The notes under the pieces: generated by a model | Database searches by the model: none | What the model was told of the DNA's origin: nothing | What the model saw: the letters and a program-made list of their open reading frames with translations, nothing else | Shown: positions 1-8,396 of the stretch, in pieces | How the letters are laid out: each line of letters opens with the position of its first letter | How positions within the stretch are numbered: the stretch's first letter is position 1 | Translations under genes and position numbers: made by a program | Source: Motiliproteus sp963974645 | Lineage (GTDB): Bacteria; Pseudomonadota; Gammaproteobacteria; Pseudomonadales; Balneatricaceae | Length of the DNA: 64,000 nt | Assembly: GCA_963974645.1 (NCBI GenBank) | Contig: CAXBEA010000003.1 | Span: 1-64,000 of the forward strand | Reading direction: 5' to 3'

Positions 1-64
1 ATTGGTGAAACACAAGATGTAGTGGGTGGAGGAGCTAACCGACTACCCCGTTAAAGGAAATACC

Positions 65-1555
65 ATGAATACAGTTGGCCATCTGATCAACGGCGAAATG
101 CGCTCCGACGCCGAGCGTACCCAAGACATCTTTAACCCTTCTACCGGTGAAGTTTCCAAGCAGGTAGCTTTGGCCTCGACTGCGACCGTTGAAGAGGCGA
201 TTGCGGCAGCTAAGGCGGCATTCCCCGCATGGCGTAACACGCCACCGGCCAAGCGGGCGCAGGTGATGTTCCGCTTCAAGATGTTGCTGGAACAGAATGT
301 CGATAAAATCTGCGCGCTGATCGGTGAAGAGCACGGCAAGATCGCCCACGATGCCGCCGGTGAGCTGCAGCGCGGGATTGAAAATGTCGAGTACGCTTGT
401 GCTGCGCCTGAATTGCTTAAAGGTGAACACAGCAAAAATGTGGGGCCGAATATCGATTCCTGGAGTGAGTTTCAACCTTTGGGTGTTGTCGCCGGAATCA
501 CCCCGTTCAACTTCCCAGCGATGGTGCCGTTGTGGATGTACCCGATGGCGATCGTCTGTGGTAACTGCTTTATACTCAAGCCTTCCGAGCGCGATCCAAG
601 CTCGACCCTGTTCATTGCCCAACTGCTGCAGGAAGCCGGTCTTCCTAACGGGGTCATGAACCTGGTCAACGGCGACAAAGAAGCGGTTGATTGTCTGCTG
701 AGCCATGACGACGTTAAGGCGGTCAGCTTTGTCGGTTCGACCTCAATTGCCGAGTATATCTACACCACCGCAAACGCCAATGGTAAGCGCTGTCAGGCGT
801 TGGGTGGTGCTAAAAATCACGCCATCGTTATGCCCGATGCCGATATGGATAACGCGGTTAACCAGCTGGTGGGTGCGGCCTTCGGTTCATCCGGCGAGCG
901 TTGCATGGCGCTGTCGGTCGCCGTTGCTGTGGGTGATAACGCTGCCGATGCGCTAGTGTCAAAAATGACCAAAGCGATGGAGAACCTCAAAGTGGGTGCT
1001 TTTTGCGATAGCGGCAACGATTTTGGTCCCGTCATTACCTTACAGCATCAGCAGAAAGTGGTTGGCTATATCAACAGTGCCGAAGAGCAGGGCGCCAAGG
1101 TTGTGGTTGACGGTCGTAATCCGCAGGTAGAAGGCTTTGCCAATGGCTTCTTCGTCGGCGGCACCCTGATCGACAACGTCACTCCCGATATGCACAGCTA
1201 CAAAGAAGAGATATTCGGCCCGGTACTGCAGGTAGTGCGCGTCGATACCATGGAACAGGCGATGCAGCTAATCAACGATCACGAATACGGTAACGGCACC
1301 TGTATCTTTACCCGTGATGGCGAAGCGGCACGCTACTTCTCCGACAACATCCAGGTCGGCATGGTCGGTATCAACGTACCGCTGCCGGTGCCTGTGTCCT
1401 ACCATAGTTTTGGTGGCTGGAAGCGCTCGCTGTTCGGTGACCTGCACGCCTACGGCCCTGACGCAGTGCGGTTCTACACCAAGCGTAAGACCATCACCCA
1501 GCGCTGGCCTTCTACTGGGGTGCGTGAAGGCGCCCAGTTTGCGTTCCCTTCCTAA
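65..1555 (+). CDS. mmsA: methylmalonate-semialdehyde dehydrogenase (CoA-acylating)
   Basis: Aldehyde dehydrogenase superfamily protein of 496 residues, the usual MmsA length. It oxidises methylmalonate or malonate semialdehyde to propionyl- or acetyl-CoA in valine and inositol-type catabolism, in the cytosol. The catalytic Cys lies in SSGERCMALS at about residue 280. The C-terminal block with VGINVPLPVPVSYHSFGGWK is typical of this subfamily rather than of general aldehyde dehydrogenases. I chose the ATG at 65 because AAAGGAAA precedes it; the reading frame extends 13 codons further upstream without a good ribosome site. No mmsB or other valine-pathway gene lies downstream; the next gene is convergent. 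Identification is firm; the true substrate is inferred from the family. Confidence 0.93.
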   Translation: MNTVGHLINGEMRSDAERTQDIFNPSTGEVSKQVALASTATVEEAIAAAKAAFPAWRNTPPAKRAQVMFRFKMLLEQNVDKICALIGEEHGKIAHDAAGELQRGIENVEYACAAPELLKGEHSKNVGPNIDSWSEFQPLGVVAGITPFNFPAMVPLWMYPMAIVCGNCFILKPSERDPSSTLFIAQLLQEAGLPNGVMNLVNGDKEAVDCLLSHDDVKAVSFVGSTSIAEYIYTTANANGKRCQALGGAKNHAIVMPDADMDNAVNQLVGAAFGSSGERCMALSVAVAVGDNAADALVSKMTKAMENLKVGAFCDSGNDFGPVITLQHQQKVVGYINSAEEQGAKVVVDGRNPQVEGFANGFFVGGTLIDNVTPDMHSYKEEIFGPVLQVVRVDTMEQAMQLINDHEYGNGTCIFTRDGEAARYFSDNIQVGMVGINVPLPVPVSYHSFGGWKRSLFGDLHAYGPDAVRFYTKRKTITQRWPSTGVREGAQFAFPS

Positions 1556-1701
1556 TTATCCTCGAGCGCCTTTGGCGCTCGCGCTCGCCGTCTGACGACC
1601 AGAAAATCCGTCCATAAGAATCAGATCACTGGAGTTTCACAGCCGAGTGCGAGGAAAAAGAGACAGGCGTGTTAATTCACGACTAGGCAGGGTTTTGAAC
1701 C

Positions 1702-1723
1702 GGCTCAATGGCTACATTGAGCC
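1702..1723. terminator. possible bidirectional terminator hairpin
   Basis: Perfect 9-bp stem with a 4-base loop (GGCTCAATG / CATTGAGCC) between the convergent mmsA and tonB-like genes. Outer GGGTT/AACCC pairing could lengthen it. The T tracts are weak on both strands, so termination is inferred from position. Confidence 0.45.
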
Positions 1724-1757
1724 AATGATTTTGAACCCGTCGGGGCAGCCTAATCTA

Positions 1758-2666
1758 TCAATTCAGCAGTCTATAGGCGATCGGCACCTCAATCCGTAGC
1801 GGCTGCTTTGGCAGAGACAGGTCCAGCTGAGCCAGATCAACCTCCTCCACCTGATTCATGCTCTTGAGCGCAGCCCGATCCAAAACGGCGTAGCCTGAAC
1901 TAGCAAGCAGCTGTACCGCATAAATTTCGCCGTTGCCAGCAATATTGACGCTCAACAGCACCTCTCCCTGCCAGCCTTTGCGACGCGCCTGGAGTGGATA
2001 ACTGAAGTAGGATTCGAATGCATCCAACAGTTGACCACCGAGCTGGGTTTTGATGTTGGCTAGGCGAACCGATTCTGCAGATTCAGATGGGTTTGATTCT
2101 GGAGAGGTCCTAGTACCTATGTCAACGGCAACAGGCGTCGATGCAGCGAGTGTTACTTCAGGCTGGTGGGACTCCAGCGCAGGATCGAAAATCTTCTCTT
2201 TAATCACCGCCACCCTCTCTACGGGCGGTAGCGAGATCGCGGCAAGCAACGCGGATTCAGGGGGCACCCTCAGCGGATGGTCACTGGACGGCGCTATAAT
2301 CTTAGACTCCAGCGTTATCGCCAAATCCCCGACAACAGGAGCTACCACAGGAACTTGAGAAGGGGTGCTATCAGTAGACTGGACCGTCTCTTCGCTAGGA
2401 CGGGTAACCCTGAATACCGCCTGCTGCGAGACTGTGGCCACAACCTTAGGCGTCATAGCCATCGTTTCAACCGGTGCCAACATGGAGGTACTGACATCTG
2501 TTGCATAGGCTACAGCGGACTGCAATGTTAACTCGATCGTGGCAGCGGCAGCCTCTGCCCGTGGCTGCGGCGGATTGAGGTAGCCGTAGGCCAACAGCGC
2601 AGCGGCATGCACTGCCGAGGAGAACCCCAGCAGTGCAAGAATGCGAATATTGGCCTGGCTTAACAT
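1758..2666 (-). CDS. TonB-like energy transducer
   Basis: 302-residue protein with the TonB layout. A short cytoplasmic N-terminus is followed by one membrane segment (about residues 8-27, ILALLGFSSAVHAAALLAYGY). A long low-complexity periplasmic spacer comes next, then a C-terminal TonB domain (about residues 205-300) with SYPLQARRKGWQGEVLLSVNI and a YAVLDRAALKS motif. It should couple the proton-motive force through ExbB/ExbD to outer-membrane receptors. It starts 2 bases after btuB stops, so the two are almost certainly cotranscribed and it probably serves BtuB. Unusually, the spacer is rich in Ser, Thr, Val and Ala instead of Pro-Lys/Glu repeats, and no exbBD genes are nearby. Confidence 0.85.
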   Translation of the reverse strand: MLSQANIRILALLGFSSAVHAAALLAYGYLNPPQPRAEAAAATIELTLQSAVAYATDVSTSMLAPVETMAMTPKVVATVSQQAVFRVTRPSEETVQSTDSTPSQVPVVAPVVGDLAITLESKIIAPSSDHPLRVPPESALLAAISLPPVERVAVIKEKIFDPALESHQPEVTLAASTPVAVDIGTRTSPESNPSESAESVRLANIKTQLGGQLLDAFESYFSYPLQARRKGWQGEVLLSVNIAGNGEIYAVQLLASSGYAVLDRAALKSMNQVEEVDLAQLDLSLPKQPLRIEVPIAYRLLN

Positions 2667-2668
2667 GG

Positions 2669-4525
2669 CTAGCGGTTGTAGCTCAGACTGAGCAGATAGG
2701 TGCGGTCTAAGCTGTTGTAGCCTGGATTGGTGGAGTACGCCTTATCGAACAAATTATTCACTTTAGCCTCAAGGGCCCAGTTTTTTGCCAGATCATAGCG
2801 CGTTTTTAAGCTCACCACGGCAAAGCCCGGCAGCTTGGCGGTATTGCTGGCGTTGGTGAAGCGCTCGCCCTGAGCAAGCAGTCCAGCCGAGGCCGAAAGT
2901 GCATTGAAACGACGAGTCAGGTTGAACTGCAGGGTTCTGCGGGAGCGTTTGGCCAAAAATTTATCGCTATCGCGGTTACGGGGATCAAGTAAGGAGGCGC
3001 TTGCCCGACCACTCCACTGCCCAAGCGTGAAGCCACTTTCAAGCTCTAGCCCCTTGATTCGCGCATTATTGATGTTGCTTGGCTGCCAGAAAGGGAACAC
3101 GGTCACATAATCACCATCGCAATCGGCGGTACAAGCCCAATCGATCAGATCATCGATATCGGTAACAAAAAAACGAGCGCCGTAATTGTACGACTTTGTT
3201 TTGAATTCATAGCCCAGCTCAGCGCTCTGAGATGATTCGGGTTTCAGGTTCGGATTACCAGCTCCCGGCCAGTAAAGATCATTAAAGGTTGGAGCCTTAA
3301 ATGCTGTTCCATAGGAAACAAGAACCCGGCGCTTCTTATCTAGTTGATAACCTAAGTTAATATTACCGGTATACTGAGCCCCAAAGGTTTCGTTATTATC
3401 ATGACGCAACCCCGCTAGCACTCCTAACTTCCCATATTCTGCCTGCCACTGGCCAAATATACCGATATCATCCCTCTCATCCCCCATATACGCCTTGGTG
3501 CTGGAAATTTGATCTTTCTGGTAATCCATCCCGAAGGTTAAAATTTGACTATCTGATAGATAATGATCGCTTTTTATATCAGCCCCATACCGTTTTGTTT
3601 GAATGCTACTTGGTGCGTTATCAAAAGTTTCACTTTCATCTCGATGCTCGTTTACACCTGCACTGAGGCTCCAGCTGTCGCTCAATTCAGTTGTTAAACG
3701 CCCACCCAAGCTCTGCTGCATATTTTTAGCATAATCATTAAAGGACGCAGATCTACTATCGAACTGATTATTGGCATCGGTATGCAGTGCTGTTATTTCA
3801 ATTTTAGAGGCATCGGTGATATTCAGATTGAGGTTAATCGAGGCACTGGTACGTTCATAGCCATCTTTATCTGAATTAACTGTCGGCTGCGCATCGATAC
3901 CGTCCGTCTTTAAATGGCTCAAGTTGACCGCAAAGCCACCCTGCTCTGCGCTGACTCCCAGGCTTGCACTCGCCTCACGAGTATCATGATTACCGGTACC
4001 CAGACTAGCCGATCTAGAGATACCCGGCTCCGGCTTCTTGGTAAAAATCTGGATCACACCACCGATAGCATCGGACCCATAAAGACTGGAACGCGGTCCG
4101 CGAACGACCTCTATACGGTCGATCTGTGCCAGAGGGATATCCTGAAATGGAGTGCTACCTAAGGTTGCAGAACCCACCCTAATACCATCAATGATTACGA
4201 GCGTGTGCTTGGAGCTGGTACCACGCAGGTAAAGACTAGAGTCTTTGCCTAAACCTCCATTATTCGAAAAATCAACCCCCGGCAGCTGGCTCAGCAGTTC
4301 AGGCAAGCTGGTCGCCGGAGACATATCAATATCTTCTCGAGTCAAGACGCTAACCGGCACCAGCGACTGGTCGATAGTCTGTGCCATGCGAGTGGCGGTG
4401 ACCACCAGCTGACCGGTCTGGTCCTGGGTTTGAGTTTGAGTTTGAGTTTCTGCGGATACTGAAGCCGTTACGGCCAATGGAAGAAGTGCGAATGCGGCTG
4501 TGGGTAGCCGTTTAAAATACAACAT
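2669..4525 (-). CDS. btuB: TonB-dependent vitamin B12 receptor
   Basis: 618-residue outer-membrane TonB-dependent receptor that imports cobalamin. It has a signal peptide (about residues 1-25, cleaved near VSAETQ) and a TonB box (QLVVTATR). A plug domain follows (TREDIDMSPATSLPELLSQLPGV..., VVRGPRSSLYGSDAIGGVI), then a 22-strand-type barrel ending in an aromatic residue region (YLLSLSYNR). Length and sequence style fit BtuB. A cobalamin riboswitch about 200 bases upstream makes the substrate assignment strong. The mature N-terminus carries a TQTQTQTQ run encoded by a repeated TTTGAG hexamer. An AGGTGA ribosome site lies just ahead of the ATG, next to a hairpin. Confidence 0.95.
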   Translation of the reverse strand: MLYFKRLPTAAFALLPLAVTASVSAETQTQTQTQDQTGQLVVTATRMAQTIDQSLVPVSVLTREDIDMSPATSLPELLSQLPGVDFSNNGGLGKDSSLYLRGTSSKHTLVIIDGIRVGSATLGSTPFQDIPLAQIDRIEVVRGPRSSLYGSDAIGGVIQIFTKKPEPGISRSASLGTGNHDTREASASLGVSAEQGGFAVNLSHLKTDGIDAQPTVNSDKDGYERTSASINLNLNITDASKIEITALHTDANNQFDSRSASFNDYAKNMQQSLGGRLTTELSDSWSLSAGVNEHRDESETFDNAPSSIQTKRYGADIKSDHYLSDSQILTFGMDYQKDQISSTKAYMGDERDDIGIFGQWQAEYGKLGVLAGLRHDNNETFGAQYTGNINLGYQLDKKRRVLVSYGTAFKAPTFNDLYWPGAGNPNLKPESSQSAELGYEFKTKSYNYGARFFVTDIDDLIDWACTADCDGDYVTVFPFWQPSNINNARIKGLELESGFTLGQWSGRASASLLDPRNRDSDKFLAKRSRRTLQFNLTRRFNALSASAGLLAQGERFTNASNTAKLPGFAVVSLKTRYDLAKNWALEAKVNNLFDKAYSTNPGYNSLDRTYLLSLSYNR

Positions 4526-4539
4526 AGTGTCACCTGGTG

Positions 4540-4558
4540 TGTGTACCGCCCGTACACA
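4540..4558 (-). promoter_or_regulatory. 5'-UTR hairpin beside the btuB ribosome site
   Basis: Perfect 7-bp inverted repeat TGTGTAC / GTACACA with a 5-base loop. It sits a few bases upstream of the AGGTGA ribosome site of btuB. It is the last stable structure between the riboswitch and the start codon. No terminator with a T tract is visible between riboswitch and gene. It may therefore be part of a translational expression platform; this role is inferred. Confidence 0.45.
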
Positions 4559-4719
4559 GTGGTTAATTAAAAACTAACCATTGAGACACCACAGTTCCGG
4601 GCATCAGTATATGAACACAAGCGTGACAGAGGGGGTAAGGGAGCAAGAAAACAGGCGTTTACAATCTAAAAGCACTGAGATGCCGACTCACCACGCGCCG
4701 CCCGCACGTTAATGGGTTC

Positions 4720-5000
4720 ACAGTTGAGGGCACCAGGCCGGTCTCCGGACTCGTGAGTGGCATCTGCCGAGAGTGATGCCTTCCCATGCGCCTGTGGTTG
4801 CAAGTTATCTGCAGCACAAGTGGATGCACAGTGGCTTTGTATCACTCTCTGAAGGCGCAGCGTGCTGGCCTTCGCTCACTTACCGTTGCGGGGGCAGTGT
4901 CGGAATTAAGGTCGTAAGGGCTGATTAAACAGCTACGACGCTCGCACCGACTTCCCGTTTCTCCCAGGGTTTGGACAACCGTTGGGTCACCTGAAGCGTT
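4720..5000 (-). promoter_or_regulatory. cobalamin (AdoCbl) riboswitch
   Basis: On the minus strand the B12 box AGTCCGGAGACCGGCC (4736-4751) matches the conserved cobalamin riboswitch core. Upstream on the transcript are the other conserved blocks, including GGGAAGTCGGTGCGAG and the CTGCCCCCGCAACGGTAAGT segment. A long peripheral stem is formed by GAGAGTGAT (4770-4778) and ATCACTCTC (4841-4849). The element controls btuB and the tonB-like gene and should lower their expression when adenosylcobalamin is abundant. Boundaries are approximate. Confidence 0.93.
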
Positions 5001-5127
5001 CTCAATGGTGGCGCGACTTTACCCAGTCAAGGCAAAACTGTCAAACCCAATCCCCCGCGACTAGCCCTGCAGAAGAGGACGCTGGGAACAGCATTCGGGC
5101 CTTTTTTGAAATCCTGCAGAGGCAGTC

Positions 5128-6072
5128 TTAAGCCTGGCCCTGGAGGGTTCGATAGACCAAAATAGCCGCCGCCAAATCCTCCAAGGCGATCCCTACCGAC
5201 TTAAACAGAGTGATCTCATCGGCGTTCGCGCGTCCAGAGCGTTCGCCTCGGCAAAGCTGAAACAGATCCGCCTGGATCGCCTCCAGGGTCAAAACCCCGC
5301 TTTGCAGAGGCACGACGATATCGCCGGCTTCCTGGCTTGCGCCCTCAATATTATCCACATAGACACGGCTACGACGGATCGCGGCATCATCGGCTTCGCG
5401 CATGTTGGGACGAAAGCCGCCAATCAGATCAAGGTGTGAGCCGGGCTTTAGCCATTCGCCCTGAATTAGCGGCTGCTGACTGAGGGTGCAGCAACTGATG
5501 ATATCGGCACTTTCTACCGCAGCTTGGAGCTGCTCAACAGCAACGGCAGGATAACCATCCTGGCGAAGCTGCTCGGCAACAGCCTGGGATTTTTTAACAT
5601 CCCGCCCCCAGATTGCGATCCGCTGCAGTGGAAAGCTGCTGGCATAGGCTGCGACCAGATTCGGACAGAGCTTGCCGGTGCCTACCAGCAATAGATTGGC
5701 GCTATCCGGGCGTGCCAGATAACGCGCTGCCAATACTGAAGCCGCAGCGGTTCGGCGCGAGGTCAGCTCGGGACCATCGATCATCGCCAGTAGCTGTCCG
5801 GTTTTGCCGCAATTGAGGAGGTAATTGCCATGAATAGCCGGAAGATTACGCTCGCCATTTCCGGGAAAGACATAGACTTGCTTCACCCCCAGATACTCGC
5901 CCTCAATCCAGGCAGGCATCAGTAACAGGGTTGCTTGCTCCTCACCGGGCACGTTGATCTGATGGTGATGACGGACAGGGACCACACAGCCCTGTTTAAA
6001 CTGAGCACCCAACGCCTCGATCAATTTGGGCCAAGGCGTGGCTTCACGAACCTGCGCTGCACTGTAGATCAT
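5128..6072 (-). CDS. ornithine cyclodeaminase / mu-crystallin family protein
   Basis: 314-residue NAD(P)-dependent enzyme of the OCD/mu-crystallin family. Visible features are the substrate-domain motif DGPELTSRRTAAASVLAARYLA, the Rossmann loop LLLVGTGKLCPN, and LIGGFRPNMREAD followed by YVDN. Family members include ornithine cyclodeaminase, alanine dehydrogenase and ketimine reductases, so the exact substrate cannot be read from sequence. The start is the ATG at 6072 with AGGAAAC upstream; a GTG directly precedes it. The gene lies between slyD and the btuB riboswitch on the same strand, but nothing links it to cobalamin. Confidence 0.85.
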   Translation of the reverse strand: MIYSAAQVREATPWPKLIEALGAQFKQGCVVPVRHHHQINVPGEEQATLLLMPAWIEGEYLGVKQVYVFPGNGERNLPAIHGNYLLNCGKTGQLLAMIDGPELTSRRTAAASVLAARYLARPDSANLLLVGTGKLCPNLVAAYASSFPLQRIAIWGRDVKKSQAVAEQLRQDGYPAVAVEQLQAAVESADIISCCTLSQQPLIQGEWLKPGSHLDLIGGFRPNMREADDAAIRRSRVYVDNIEGASQEAGDIVVPLQSGVLTLEAIQADLFQLCRGERSGRANADEITLFKSVGIALEDLAAAILVYRTLQGQA

Positions 6073-6148
6073 CACGGTTTCCTAAATCAGTCGCTGTAGT
6101 TAGTTTTTGATAACGCGTTTTTGATACTGTGTTTTTGAGCGAAGGAGC

Positions 6149-6643
6149 TTAGTGCTGATGACCGCCTACGCCATGAGCATGCCCGTGCGCTTTCTCCTCC
6201 TGAGTCCCTTCACGCACAGCCACAATATCGACGCTAAAGGTCAGGGTTTTACCGGCTAGAGGATGGTTGCTATCTACATCGACGTTGAACCGCCCGACCT
6301 TAATAATCACCATAGAACGACTGCCCTGTTCGGTCTGCACCGGCACCGCCATCCCTTTTTTCAAATTCCGCTGGGTCTTGGCATCCACCTGCAGATGTTT
6401 GATCGGGATCCGCTGTTCGCTTCCCTCCCGACGCGCACCGTAAGCCTCATGCGGCGCCAAAGTGACGTTAACACTGTCGCCGACGGTTTTGCCCTCCAGC
6501 GCTTTTTCTAATCCGGGGATAATACCCTTATGGCCATGCATATAGAGCATCGGGTTATTGTCATGCGAGTTTTCTAGCTCTTCACCCGTTTCATCACTCA
6601 AACGGTAGTGGAAGCTAACGACGCTGTTGGCAGTAATTTTCAT
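6149..6643 (-). CDS. slyD: FKBP-type peptidyl-prolyl isomerase, SlyD type
   Basis: 164-residue cytosolic prolyl isomerase and chaperone. The split FKBP domain (VSFHYRLSDETGEELENS..., GHKGIIPGLEKALEGKTVGD) encloses the insert-in-flap region, and a short His-rich tail (HGHAHGVGGHQH) is expected to bind nickel or other metals. The tail is much shorter than in E. coli SlyD and has no Cys. The ATG at 6643 has GGAG six bases upstream; the open frame runs 23 codons further but without support. It stands apart from its neighbours (76 bases to the OCD gene, 180 to the Fe-S gene). Confidence 0.88.
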   Translation of the reverse strand: MKITANSVVSFHYRLSDETGEELENSHDNNPMLYMHGHKGIIPGLEKALEGKTVGDSVNVTLAPHEAYGARREGSEQRIPIKHLQVDAKTQRNLKKGMAVPVQTEQGSRSMVIIKVGRFNVDVDSNHPLAGKTLTFSVDIVAVREGTQEEKAHGHAHGVGGHQH

Positions 6644-6823
6644 GGCAGTCTCCGGACGGGATATAGATGGCACTGAAACCTGGTTAACACTGGAACAACG
6701 CTGCTTTGACAACGGCGCCTACTAAAAAACATCGGCCCAGATTATCAACCGCGGCTGATGGCGTGGCAAGCGCTCCGTTTGGCTATCTACCTACCCAGGG
6801 TAGTATTGAAGCAATGAATAAGG

Positions 6824-7546
6824 CTAAGCGTTAGCGCAGATTTTTATCACTGATCGCTCGACTTGATCAGCGACGAATGTCCGCATATGAAAGCATGCGT
6901 GTTCGGGCTGATACTGGTAGTTTTTGCCAACCGGACACGCACGTCGGGCTCCGCAGCCCAGATGATTGCAGGCATGGTCTGGGGTCTGGCGCAAAAACCG
7001 GGCACAGTCCAAAGCCCTGTAGTCAGAGCCCGTAAAGGCATCAACAGGGCAGGTGCTCAAGCAGGGCTGGTCCAGACAGGCGTGACAAGGGTCAACAGGT
7101 TGCTGAGCATTGCCAGGCCGAGACAGGTCTTCCAGTCCATAGGGTAAAACCAAAGCAAATCTAAAGGCATGCCAGAGGCCGTATCGGGGATGCAACGACA
7201 ACCCTAACGGCGAACTGATGGACAGGTCGCCACGCTTGGCCCAGCTCAAAAACGGATGAAAGGGTGCTCCACCAAACGGAAACAACGCAGCGCCCTGATA
7301 CTCAGCGGCCAGCGCCAGCCCCAGGCGTTTACTCCAGCGGTCCAGCGGATCCGCAAAACCGTCTTTATACTCCGCAGAATGGGTAAACACCGGCCACAGC
7401 TCTGAACCGGCATTGCCAACTAGAATCAACGTGGCGGCAGCCGCTCCGTTTTCCAGCAGCGGCACCAAATCTTCCGGGGTCGGATAAAACGCCGCCCTTA
7501 TCCGTAACCCTTGAGCCTCTACGGCCGCTTTAATCTGTGTATACAT
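6824..7546 (-). CDS. two-cluster 4Fe-4S protein downstream of btuFCD
   Basis: 240-residue protein of unknown function. Residues 1-150 have no recognisable motif. The C-terminal third holds two cysteine groups. The first is C154-x2-C157-x4-C162-x3-C166-Pro; the second has C181, C193, C198 and C204-Pro. This arrangement recalls the dicluster ferredoxin domain of epoxyqueuosine reductase-like proteins, but the N-terminal corrinoid domain of that family is not evident. The ATG at 7546 has AGGA five bases upstream. It follows btuD by 58 bases on the same strand, suggesting cotranscription. A redox role linked to cobalamin is possible but only inferred. Confidence 0.7.
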   Translation of the reverse strand: MYTQIKAAVEAQGLRIRAAFYPTPEDLVPLLENGAAAATLILVGNAGSELWPVFTHSAEYKDGFADPLDRWSKRLGLALAAEYQGAALFPFGGAPFHPFLSWAKRGDLSISSPLGLSLHPRYGLWHAFRFALVLPYGLEDLSRPGNAQQPVDPCHACLDQPCLSTCPVDAFTGSDYRALDCARFLRQTPDHACNHLGCGARRACPVGKNYQYQPEHACFHMRTFVADQVERSVIKICANA

Positions 7547-7604
7547 AGACTTCCTGAGCAAGCATTTACCTTTGCCAGCCCCCCTTCCCGGTTCGAGCTA
7601 AGCT

Positions 7605-8396
7605 CTACATTGGAACAAAAAAACAGCGTTGTTGATCGTTGATGCGACGGATCGGATGCCCATACAGCCGGCTCAAATTTGATTCAGTTAGTAACTCCTC
7701 AGCAGAACCTGTTTCGACCGATCCATCCTGGTACATCAGAATCAAGTTATCACAGAATCGCGCCGCTAAATTAAGATCGTGCAGACTCATGATCAGCAAC
7801 TGTCGTTGCTGTTTAACCTGATCGCAAAGTAGCTGCAACAAGCCAATTTGATGCTGCAGATCGAGGTGGTTGGTCGGTTCATCCAGCAACCAGAGCTCTG
7901 GCTGTTGCACCAGCAGGCTGGCGATTTTAAGCCGTTGGCGCTCGCCACCGGAGAGCAACTGCTGATCGCGTTCGGCCAGTGCAGTCAGACCAACCTGCTG
8001 TAGCGCGGTATCGACCCGTTCAAAGTCCTCCGCCGTCTCCCATTGCCAGGGAGAAAGATGCGGATAGCGCCCCTGCAACACAACCTCCCGCACGCTGGCT
8101 GGAAATGCCGCTGCGGCCTCCTGCAGCAATACCCCAATCCTGCGTGCCCGTGATCGGCTATCGAGCTCCAGTAGCGGTTGGTCTTCAATCCAAATCGTTC
8201 CCTGCTGCGGTTGGCGCAGGCCTGCCAGAGTGTGAAGCAGCGTGGTCTTGCCGCTACCGTTAGCGCCCAAAACCCCCCATACCTGGCCGGCACTAAAAGA
8301 CTGCTGCAGATCTTGGCAGAACCGACGCGCACCGATTCCCACACCCAAACGATCGGCGCGCAACAAAACCGCAGCAGGGTCCGTAAATACCGACAT
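7605..8396 (-). CDS. btuD: cobalamin ABC transporter ATP-binding protein
   Basis: 263-residue ABC ATPase of the FecE/BtuD class. It has Walker A GANGSGKT (residues 44-51), a Q-loop (GVLLQEAAAAFP), signature LSGGERQ (148-154), Walker B LWLLDEP (168-174) and a switch histidine in IMSLHDLNLAARFCD. It should energise B12 import through BtuC. Its ATG overlaps the btuC stop by one base (TGATG), showing translational coupling. Siderophore systems use the same family, so the B12 assignment rests on gene order and the nearby riboswitch-controlled btuB. Confidence 0.9.
   Translation of the reverse strand: MSVFTDPAAVLLRADRLGVGIGARRFCQDLQQSFSAGQVWGVLGANGSGKTTLLHTLAGLRQPQQGTIWIEDQPLLELDSRSRARRIGVLLQEAAAAFPASVREVVLQGRYPHLSPWQWETAEDFERVDTALQQVGLTALAERDQQLLSGGERQRLKIASLLVQQPELWLLDEPTNHLDLQHQIGLLQLLCDQVKQQRQLLIMSLHDLNLAARFCDNLILMYQDGSVETGSAEELLTESNLSRLYGHPIRRINDQQRCFFVPM

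Noticed and set aside
6149..6712. Longer SlyD start at 6712
   Set aside because: The extra 23 residues have no homology, and the ATG at 6643 has a well-placed GGAG.
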